Shown: piece after piece, positions 6,638 to 13,086 of the stretch
How the letters are laid out: each line of letters begins with the position of its first letter
Position numbering within the stretch: the first letter of the stretch is position 1
NCBI GenBank assembly: GCA_903837255.1
Contig: CAILTZ010000701.1
Location: forward strand, 1-13,086
Direction: 5' to 3'
DNA length: 13,086 bases
Source of the DNA: an uncultured Pirellula sp.
GTDB taxonomy: Bacteria > Planctomycetota > Planctomycetia > Pirellulales > Pirellulaceae
The notes under the pieces: generated by a model
Told to the model about the DNA's origin: nothing
The model's database searches: none
The model's input: the letters and a program-made list of their open reading frames with translations, nothing else
Made by a program: the position numbers and the translations under genes

Positions 6638-8998
6638 ATGAAATCCATAGCTACGTTTGGCGTCTGCATAGTCCTTTTCATTATGCTTTTTTCAAGGACT
6701 CAGGCGCAAGAGATTCTGCCCTTTCCTCCGGCACCTTCGGGATCCACTCCTGGACTGACAATACAGGATTCTGTTTACAAGAAACGCGCTGAGCCAAAGC
6801 GTCTTGCGGAAGGTGCGCCGAATATTCTCGTCATCTTGATGGATGATGTAGGGCCAGGTACGCCCTCGACCTATGGCGGTGAAATTAACACGCCAACGCT
6901 TGATCGCGTATCGAAGATGGGAATTTCCTTCAATCGCTTTCATTCCACCGCGATGTGCTCGCCTACGCGAGCCGCGCTTCTTACTGGGCGAAATCACACG
7001 CGAGTAGGAAATGGTCAGATCGCGGCGATCGCAAACGACTTTGATGGTTTCAGCGGGACAATTCCAAAGTCGTCTGCAACCGTTGCCGAGGTTCTGAAGA
7101 ACTATGGTTACAATACCGGTGCGTGGGGCAAGTGGCACAACACACCCGAGGAACAGATCACTTCCAAGGGACCGTTCGATTATTGGCCGACGGGTTACGG
7201 CTTTGAGTATTTCTATGGCTTTCTTGCTGGTGAGGCCTCGCAATACGAGCCAACTCTGACCCGCAATACCAGTGCCGTCACCGAGCATCTTCCCAAAGGG
7301 TATCACTTTACCGATGACATTGCCTCGGACGCAATCAAGTGGTTGCGTGAGCAAAAGGCTTATGCGCCAGACAAGCCCTTTCTGATGTATTGGGCACCGG
7401 GCGCTTCGCACGGTCCGCATCAGGTGATGAAGGAATGGGCCGACAAGTACAAGGGCAAGTTCGACGATGGCTGGGATGAGTATCGCGAGCGTGTTTTCGT
7501 ACGAGCCAAGGCCAAGGGTTGGATTCCACAGAACGCCCAACTAACTCCACGGCCAACTTCCATGGCATCTTGGGATTCGATTCCCGATGAGGAAAAGCCG
7601 TTTCAGCGTCGTCTGATGGAAGTTTTCGCAGGCTTCACTGAACATGCGGACTACAATGCGGGCCGGCTTATTGACGAAATTGAGAAACAAGGCAAACTCG
7701 ACAACACTCTGATTTTCTATGTCTGGGGCGATAATGGTTCATCCGCAGAAGGTCTCTATGGGACCATTAGCGAACAGCTCGCTCAGAACGGTATCCCTAC
7801 CAAGATCTCCCAGCATTTGAAGGCACTGGATGAACTTGGTGGCCTTGATGCTCTAGGCGGCCCAAAAACTGATAACATGTATCATGCTGCTTGGGCCTGG
7901 GCAGGAAGCACGCCCTACAAATCGACTAAGCTTGTCGGTGCACACTTCGGTGGCACCCGACAGCCGATGGCTATCGCTTGGCCGAAGCGAATTATAGCCG
8001 ATCCGACAGCAAGGCCCCAGTTTCATCACGTCATCGATATCGTTCCAACCATTTACGAACTGACCAAGATCACCCCACCGAAAGTGGTGAATGGGTTCGA
8101 GCAAGATTCGCTCGATGGCGTTAGCATGGTTTACTCCTTTGGCGATGCAAAGGCACCGGGGAATCGCAAGACCCAGTTCTTTGACATCATGGCCAGCCGT
8201 GGCATTTACCACGACGGTTGGTTCGCCAGCGCTCCGGGCCCGCGCGAGCCCTGGGTTGGCGGGATACCAAAAGGTATCAAGGAATGGTCGCCATTAACGG
8301 ACAAGTGGGAGCTCTATAATATCGACGAAGATTGGAGCCAAGCAAACGATCTCGCCGGTAGCAATCCAAAGAAGCTTGAGGAGATGAAGTCGCTTTTCCT
8401 GCTCGAATCCACCAAGAACAAAAACTTGCCAATCGGCGGCGGTTTATGGTCCACAGCGATGTTCCATCCAGAGGACGCCCCAGCATCATCACTCACCGAA
8501 TGGACTTTCGATAGCCCCATGACTCGTATGCCAGAGTCGGCAGCCCCCAAACTTGGCAAGGTCGATAGCTTGGTCACGATGGAAATCGAAATGCCGTCGG
8601 ATGGCAACGGAGTCCTCTACGCGCTGGCAGGCTTTTCTGGAGGCCTCACTTGCTATGTAAAAGACGGTTTCCTCTGTTACGAGTTTAACTTGTTCGAGGT
8701 CCAGCGAACGAAGCTGAAGTCCAAAGAAAAGATTCCCGTCGGCACGGCGAAAATAGAGATCGAATCGAAATTGGTAGCCAAGATCGGTGGACCGATGGAT
8801 GTTTCACTGAAGGTCAACGGCAGGGAAGTGGCGCAAGGCCAAGTACCAGCCGCGATGTCGCTTCACTTCACCTCCAATGCGACGTTTGACATAGGGACAG
8901 ATTTGGATTCGCCAGTCTCGCTCGATTACTTTGACCAAGCACCCTTTGCATTCAACGGGACAATCGGTGCAACAACGATCAAATACCTCAAGAAGTAA
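6638..8998 (+). CDS. Exported long arylsulfatase (AtsA/AtsD-like), first paralogue
   Basis: A 786-residue formylglycine-type sulfatase. The frame is open from 6530, but the ATG at 6638 gives a proper signal peptide (MKSIATFGVCIVLFIMLFS, ending TQAQ) and avoids overlap with the previous gene, so I chose it; no strong ribosome binding site is visible. Motifs: NILVILMDD (Asp69-Asp70), MCSPTRAALLTGRN with Cys107 as formylglycine precursor and Arg111, GKWH (Lys165, His167), SHGPHQ with His258, and WGDNGSSAEG with Asp365-Asn366. Length, insertions (for example the ADKYKGKF region) and the extra C-terminal domain (about 615-786, beta-rich, with GVLYALAGFSGGLTCYV) match the roughly 787-residue mycobacterial AtsA/AtsD type as I remember it. 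It is a close paralogue of the next gene, about 60% identical by eye over the catalytic domain. Substrate unknown. Confidence 0.94.
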   Translation: MKSIATFGVCIVLFIMLFSRTQAQEILPFPPAPSGSTPGLTIQDSVYKKRAEPKRLAEGAPNILVILMDDVGPGTPSTYGGEINTPTLDRVSKMGISFNRFHSTAMCSPTRAALLTGRNHTRVGNGQIAAIANDFDGFSGTIPKSSATVAEVLKNYGYNTGAWGKWHNTPEEQITSKGPFDYWPTGYGFEYFYGFLAGEASQYEPTLTRNTSAVTEHLPKGYHFTDDIASDAIKWLREQKAYAPDKPFLMYWAPGASHGPHQVMKEWADKYKGKFDDGWDEYRERVFVRAKAKGWIPQNAQLTPRPTSMASWDSIPDEEKPFQRRLMEVFAGFTEHADYNAGRLIDEIEKQGKLDNTLIFYVWGDNGSSAEGLYGTISEQLAQNGIPTKISQHLKALDELGGLDALGGPKTDNMYHAAWAWAGSTPYKSTKLVGAHFGGTRQPMAIAWPKRIIADPTARPQFHHVIDIVPTIYELTKITPPKVVNGFEQDSLDGVSMVYSFGDAKAPGNRKTQFFDIMASRGIYHDGWFASAPGPREPWVGGIPKGIKEWSPLTDKWELYNIDEDWSQANDLAGSNPKKLEEMKSLFLLESTKNKNLPIGGGLWSTAMFHPEDAPASSLTEWTFDSPMTRMPESAAPKLGKVDSLVTMEIEMPSDGNGVLYALAGFSGGLTCYVKDGFLCYEFNLFEVQRTKLKSKEKIPVGTAKIEIESKLVAKIGGPMDVSLKVNGREVAQGQVPAAMSLHFTSNATFDIGTDLDSPVSLDYFDQAPFAFNGTIGATTIKYLKK

Positions 8999-9011
8999 GC
9001 AGGCCGGTAGC

Positions 9012-9051
9012 ATCGCTTGCGGCCCGTGCGAGAATGATGATCCCAAGCGAT
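9012..9051. other. Inverted repeat between the two long sulfatase genes
   Basis: ATCGCTTG at 9012-9019 pairs with CAAGCGAT at 9044-9051 across a 24-base loop. It lies in the 77-bp gap between the two paralogues. The loop is long and no T-run follows, so it is a poor terminator; an mRNA-processing or stability element is possible, but chance cannot be excluded. Confidence 0.25.
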
Positions 9052-9075
9052 AATACTTTCGAATAACCTCTCCGC

Positions 9076-11451
9076 ATGCCAACCATGAAAATAACAGTAG
9101 CATTTATCGCCTTATTCTATAGCTTATCCCACGTGTCCTTGGTGGTCGCGCAAGACGACGGATCGGTACTTCCTTTCCCGATGCCTCCTTCGGCAAGTAC
9201 GGCTGGGCGGACATTGCAGCAGTCGGTACACAAAAGACGCGTCGAGCCAAATCGTTTGGCCAAGGACGCGCCCAATGTCCTGATCGTTCTCATTGATGAC
9301 GCAGGTTTTGGCGTACCTGATACGTTTGGTGGTTTTGCTCACACTCCCACACTTACGCGATTAAAAAACGAAGGTATTAGTTACAATCGCTTTCACACGA
9401 CCTCTATCTGCTCACCCACACGTGCTTCACTTCTAACGGGTCGCAATCATCAACGAGTCGGCAATGGTACGATCGCTGAACGCGCCGTGGACTGGGATGG
9501 ATATACCGGTGTCATGCCAAAGACTTCGGCAACGGTTGCTGAGGTCCTGAAGAACTATGGTTATAAAACGTCTGCATTCGGAAAATGGCATAACACGCCT
9601 GCGGATCAGACAACGGCGATGGGTCCGTTTACCTATTGGCCAACAAGCTACGGATTTGAGCATTTCTATGGGTTTTTGGCTGGCGAAACATCGCAGTGGG
9701 AACCTCGGCTAGTCGAGAATACAACCGCGATCGAACCGCCCCAGGATGAATCGTATCACTTGACCGAAGACATGGCGGACAAAGGAATCACCTGGCTGAA
9801 AAAGCATCGAGCATTCGCACCTGACAAACCGTTCTTCATGTACTGGGCTCCGGGTGGCGTGCACGGACCCCACCATGTGACTCAAGATTGGGCCGACAAG
9901 TACAAGGGTAAGTTTGACCAAGGCTGGGAGAAGCTTCGCGAAGAAATATTCGCTCGACAGAAGAAGCTAGGCTGGATTCCAGTCGACACCGAGCTTACTG
10001 CTCGTGACAAAACGATGCCGGCCTGGGCTGATATCCCCGAATCTGAACGAGCATTTCAAACTCGCTTGATGGAGATCTACGCTGGCTTCGTTGAACACAC
10101 CGATGCTCAAGTTGGGAAGCTCGTAGAGCACCTAGATCGAACCGGCCAACGCGACAATACGATCATCTTCTACATCTGGGGCGACAACGGATCATCGGCC
10201 GAAGGGCAGAATGGTTCTATCAGCGAGCTACTTGCACAGAATCAAATCCCTAACACAATCTCACAGCAGATCAAGGCACTCGATGAACTCGGCGGTCTCA
10301 AAGCTCTCGGTGGTTCATTGACCGACAATATCTATCACGCCGGTTGGGCGTGGGCAGGAAGCACTCCGTTCAAAGCGACTAAGCTAGTCGCCTCGCACTT
10401 CGGCGGGACGCGGAACCCACTGGTGATTTCATGGCCTAAAAAGATCAAGCCCGATAACACGCCTCGATCGCAGTTTTATCATGTCAACGATATCGCACCA
10501 ACGCTTTACGAAGTTCTCGGCATTACGCCTCCAAATAGCGTTAATGGTTTCGAACAAGATCCCATCGATGGCGTAAGCATGTTGCCGTCCTTCCATGACT
10601 CCATGGCACCGGAGAACAAACATGTTCAGTACTTTGACAACAATGGTAGCGATGGCATCTACAAGGATGGTTGGTACGCATGCACATTCGGTCCGCTAAC
10701 CCCTTGGTTGAATGCGCAAAAAGGGCTCGCAGATTGGGACTCATCGAAGGACGTCTGGGAACTGTATGACCTTACGAAGGACTTTTCGCAAAAGAATGAC
10801 CTAGCAAATGAGCATCCCGAAAAGCTCGATGAATTGAAGAAGCTTTTTCTGGAGCAGGCCAAGGAAAACAAGGTCTTTCCCATCGGCGCTGGCATTTGGC
10901 TTCGCATTCATCCCGAGGACCGAATCAAGTCGCCATATACCAGTTGGAGCTTTGATGACTCCACCACGCGTATGCCCGAATTCACGGCACCCGCAGTTGG
11001 TAACAGCAACAATACCGTGACGATTGAACTCGAGTGCGGCCAGAACGCCAGCGGAGTCCTCTATGCACTTGGTGGAGCTGGCGGTGGACTCACTTGTTAC
11101 ATGGATACCGGATATCTAGTTTTCGAATACAACCTGATGATCATCGATCGTTCGATTGCCAAGTCGCAAGAGAAGATCGCTCCTGGGAAGCATACCATCG
11201 TTGTGAACACCAATTTAAAGGGACCACGTCCGGGCGCGCCTGCTGATATCGTGATGAGTGTCGATGGAAAAGAGGTTGCGAGAACAAGTCCTAAAATGAC
11301 AGTTCCTGCTGCTTTCACCGCAAGTGAAAGTTTCGACGTTGGTGTGGACCTCGGCTCGCCAGTTTCGAGAGATTATTTCGAGCGACGACGCTTTCGATTC
11401 GAAGGAAAAATAACGAAGGTAGATGTAAAAATTAAGGCAGAACCCAAATAG
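9076..11451 (+). CDS. Exported long arylsulfatase (AtsA/AtsD-like), second paralogue
   Basis: A 791-residue sulfatase of the same architecture as its left neighbour. Two in-frame ATGs, 9076 and 9085, are possible. The second gives MKITVAFIALFYSLS, a more typical signal peptide start; neither has a clear Shine-Dalgarno site. Numbering from 9076: NVLIVLIDD (Asp74-Asp75), ICSPTRASLLTGRN (Cys112, Arg116), GKWH (Lys170, His172), VHGPHH (His263) and WGDNGSSAEG (Asp370-Asn371). All catalytic positions are intact, so it should be active once its cysteine is oxidised. The C-terminal beta-rich domain is retained (GVLYALGGAGGGLTCYM region). Similarity to the previous gene runs from the propeptide (VLPFP...ASTAG) to the last residues, which indicates a whole-gene tandem duplication followed by divergence, plausibly to a different substrate. 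It ends the sulfatase run; the right-hand 200-bp repeat begins 69 bp later. Confidence 0.94.
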   Translation: MPTMKITVAFIALFYSLSHVSLVVAQDDGSVLPFPMPPSASTAGRTLQQSVHKRRVEPNRLAKDAPNVLIVLIDDAGFGVPDTFGGFAHTPTLTRLKNEGISYNRFHTTSICSPTRASLLTGRNHQRVGNGTIAERAVDWDGYTGVMPKTSATVAEVLKNYGYKTSAFGKWHNTPADQTTAMGPFTYWPTSYGFEHFYGFLAGETSQWEPRLVENTTAIEPPQDESYHLTEDMADKGITWLKKHRAFAPDKPFFMYWAPGGVHGPHHVTQDWADKYKGKFDQGWEKLREEIFARQKKLGWIPVDTELTARDKTMPAWADIPESERAFQTRLMEIYAGFVEHTDAQVGKLVEHLDRTGQRDNTIIFYIWGDNGSSAEGQNGSISELLAQNQIPNTISQQIKALDELGGLKALGGSLTDNIYHAGWAWAGSTPFKATKLVASHFGGTRNPLVISWPKKIKPDNTPRSQFYHVNDIAPTLYEVLGITPPNSVNGFEQDPIDGVSMLPSFHDSMAPENKHVQYFDNNGSDGIYKDGWYACTFGPLTPWLNAQKGLADWDSSKDVWELYDLTKDFSQKNDLANEHPEKLDELKKLFLEQAKENKVFPIGAGIWLRIHPEDRIKSPYTSWSFDDSTTRMPEFTAPAVGNSNNTVTIELECGQNASGVLYALGGAGGGLTCYMDTGYLVFEYNLMIIDRSIAKSQEKIAPGKHTIVVNTNLKGPRPGAPADIVMSVDGKEVARTSPKMTVPAAFTASESFDVGVDLGSPVSRDYFERRRFRFEGKITKVDVKIKAEPK

Positions 11452-11519
11452 TAAAGCCTGTTGGGTTACGATGGTCCTGGCCTACCGTGGTGCTCGACCT
11501 TCGGTGCTTTGATGCTCAT

Positions 11520-11719
11520 GGCGATCTTTCCCAAGTACTGAAACATTGTGCATCAAGCATCCAACAGCTGAAGTCTTGCGACTCCAGCTACGGATGCAAG
11601 GCGGCAGCCGCGGGCCGTGAGCCGCATGGCGCAAGCCGCGGGTGATTGCCAGTACACGGCCAGAGCCCCTTATAGCAGGCGCATTGGATTTCAGCCATGC
11701 ACGCGCTCTTTTCGTCAGC
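11520..11719. repeat. Right copy of the ~200-bp direct repeat
   Basis: This copy aligns with 4574-4774. It begins with codons for AIFPKY and TGA, as in the end of the 425-residue protein gene, differing there by one synonymous change (TTC to TTT), but the sequence before 11520 does not match that gene. The GC-rich core (GCAGCCGCGGGCCGTGAGCC and GCAAGCCGCGGGTG) is well kept. It therefore looks like a duplicated gene end plus intergenic DNA, or a dispersed element that includes a gene end. Confidence 0.93.
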
Positions 11720-12106
11720 CAACCGACTTGGGACCACACCCAGAGACCACCAAGCGTCAGAAAAAACATATCGATCTGAAGGTGGCTTTTCCCGCCATTT
11801 CAGCCAGGATCGGCAATCCCTTGAAAGTGAGTGTAAGTGTTGCAAACGAAAGAAATTGCCAAAGGTGAAACTCCATCGCGAAAGGGACTTGGAACCCCAT
11901 TTCCCCAAATAGGGTATGTTCTGTTCAAGATCCCACGCAATCATTGGACCGATCCAGCCAACGTGCGATTGCCCTAGGACACTAGCCGATCGGAATGGAG
12001 GACGACGCTTTCGGACCCGCCGCATCGCGAACTCCTTTTTATCGTCCTGATCATCCTCTCTAAAATCTTTTTCAAAACGGAACTCGCAATTCAATTGCGT
12101 AAGTCG
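11720..12106. other. Intergenic region before the peptidase-like gene
   Basis: No convincing gene is visible in most of this stretch. From 11978 the frame of the downstream gene is already open but lacks an ATG until 12107. Within it, 12032-12073 encodes a hydrophobic stretch (LLFIVLIILSKIFF). A short separate frame starts at ATG 11916, runs 44 codons, and becomes arginine-rich (GGRRFRTRR) just before that hydrophobic stretch. No terminator or promoter could be placed with confidence. Confidence 0.4.
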
Positions 12107-13086
12107 ATGACGGACCTCACCTTTTTATCATCCGTCGGACCCGCTGAGCAAGTGCATCTCAAAAGCACGCCATTGGTCTCTTCACCGTTGTACGACAAGG
12201 ATCGCGTAGCGGGGGAGGTGAACGAGAGGATTCGCACCGGTGTTTATGATGGTTACGAGGCAGAGCTCTGCCTCGACAATCCAGCCCTTTGCTCTGCGGC
12301 TGTCTTCCAACCGTACAAAGTTGAATCGGGATACGTTTTCGAGATTCAGAGCAATTCTTGGAACGAAATTCCAGATGAGGTCCAGAATGCCGTCGTGCGA
12401 CAAATCGTATATTCCACATGGGGACACCCCAAACGTGCAGATTCGCCAATAGACGTGGTGATCAAGGACGATCCATTAGAGGCCTCTCCGTTGAGCTACT
12501 TGGCGCCGAAAACCGCCGAATGTTACTTGCGATTCGCACAACCGGATTCTCTTGTGGGTGCCAAGGGGGGCGACGCCTACGGGCCGAACTGCTGGTTCAC
12601 TGCGATCTCAGCTCTCGCCGATCATCGTTCGACCTATGCCCGCGCGCAATTGCTTTTCCCCTCAGCATGGGACAAGTCCAGATTCATGGGGCCAACAGAG
12701 TTCCGCCTTCACTTGCAGCAATTCACCCAAGTGCAAGAGCCTCAGTTCGGAGACATTATACGATATTACACCGAGGAGCCCATCTACGGTGGTTTCCACA
12801 ACCTGATATATGGTGGCGAAGTCCATGCTGCTGTCTATGTTGGAATAGAATCGTATGCATCTACGGAAGGTCAAAGCGAACAACGAGAGATAGCTCTTAC
12901 CAAAAACGGACGTAGCGATCTGGATTTCTTAATTTTTCAAGATGTTCACTCATTGGACGAAACCTATCTATCTCCTCCAAGCGTCAACCCCGCCGAAACG
13001 GAAGGCCAGCGGATCAAGAAGGGTTATTTCAGGGTCAAACGCGGAGCCTCGGTACTTGACCCTGTCGAGTACGGCAAGCTCTCGAC
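12107..13086 (+). CDS. NlpC/P60-like cysteine peptidase domain protein (partial, 3' end missing)
   Basis: The frame is open from 11978 to the right edge with no stop; 12107 is the first ATG, giving at least 326 residues. The core around residues 157-290 has the NlpC/P60 order: a cysteine in GPNCWFTAIS (Cys162), a GDIIRYY strand, a histidine in GGEVHAAVYVG (His240), then ALTKNG with Asn267 as a candidate third polar residue. NlpC/P60 enzymes usually cleave cell-wall peptides or act as amidases, but this divergent group has no assigned substrate. The N-terminal 150 residues match nothing I recognise. The ATG has no Shine-Dalgarno site. A hydrophobic segment encoded just upstream suggests the real protein may start earlier with a membrane anchor or signal peptide. 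It lies to the right of the repeat-bounded sulfatase block. Confidence 0.75.
   Translation, partial: MTDLTFLSSVGPAEQVHLKSTPLVSSPLYDKDRVAGEVNERIRTGVYDGYEAELCLDNPALCSAAVFQPYKVESGYVFEIQSNSWNEIPDEVQNAVVRQIVYSTWGHPKRADSPIDVVIKDDPLEASPLSYLAPKTAECYLRFAQPDSLVGAKGGDAYGPNCWFTAISALADHRSTYARAQLLFPSAWDKSRFMGPTEFRLHLQQFTQVQEPQFGDIIRYYTEEPIYGGFHNLIYGGEVHAAVYVGIESYASTEGQSEQREIALTKNGRSDLDFLIFQDVHSLDETYLSPPSVNPAETEGQRIKKGYFRVKRGASVLDPVEYGKLS

Noticed and set aside
6692..7540. 282-codon open frame antisense to the first long sulfatase
   Set aside because: It lies entirely within a sulfatase gene whose catalytic motifs are certain. The antisense frame shows no recognisable family and is best explained by codon bias.
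11452..11519. Possible terminator after the last sulfatase
   Set aside because: The best inverted repeat (ACGATGG with CTACCGT) has mismatched arms and no following T-run.
11588..12094. 168-codon open frame on the minus strand
   Set aside because: It runs through the right 200-bp repeat and into the opposite strand of the peptidase-like gene frame. Its composition is not protein-like, and the repeat portion (LAPCGSRPAAAALHP) is the sort of spurious translation a GC-rich repeat gives.
12418..12915. 165-codon plus-strand open frame near the right end
   Set aside because: It is out of frame with the longer open frame 12107-13086, which carries ordered peptidase motifs; this one has none.

Overview
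The window looks like a piece of a planctomycete chromosome (Rhodopirellula/Pirellula-type). The evidence is a cluster of exported, formylglycine-type sulfatases, a remnant of a DUF1552-like protein, weak or absent Shine-Dalgarno sites, long uncharacterised exported proteins, and intergenic repeats of a style familiar from that phylum. This assignment is inference; there is no rRNA or other phylogenetic marker here.

Layout, left to right. Positions 1-97 are a hexanucleotide tandem repeat that runs off the left edge. Next, on the minus strand, is a complete phosphoenolpyruvate carboxylase gene (ppc, 120-2933), whose stop codon sits in a second short tandem repeat. Diverging from it are a C-terminal gene remnant (3012-3248, DUF1552-like) and a 425-residue exported protein of unknown function (3318-4595). 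Then come three plus-strand sulfatase genes: a 513-residue enzyme (5041-6582) and two tandem paralogues of about 790 residues (6638-8998 and 9076-11451) that resemble mycobacterial AtsA/AtsD and carry an extra C-terminal beta-rich domain. The last gene (12107 to the right edge, incomplete) encodes a protein with a NlpC/P60-like cysteine peptidase core. No tRNA, rRNA, CRISPR array, transposase or integrase was seen.

The most notable structure is a pair of direct repeats of about 200 bp, roughly nine-tenths identical by eye, at 4574-4774 and 11520-11719. They bracket the whole sulfatase cassette. The left copy begins inside the last codons of the 425-residue protein gene. The right copy carries the same last codons and stop without the rest of that gene. 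This suggests that the sulfatase block is a module gained, or able to be lost, by recombination, or that both sides carry a dispersed element that captured a gene end.

Functionally, the three sulfatases each have a signal peptide and the catalytic cysteine motif. They are closely spaced and co-directional, so they probably form one operon for removing sulfate esters outside the cytoplasm. No sulfatase-maturing enzyme, transporter or glycoside hydrolase is present, so maturation and downstream use must be encoded elsewhere. PEP carboxylase is central metabolism (anaplerosis) and has no evident link to the sulfatases. Its sequence suggests loss of the usual aspartate/malate inhibition site.
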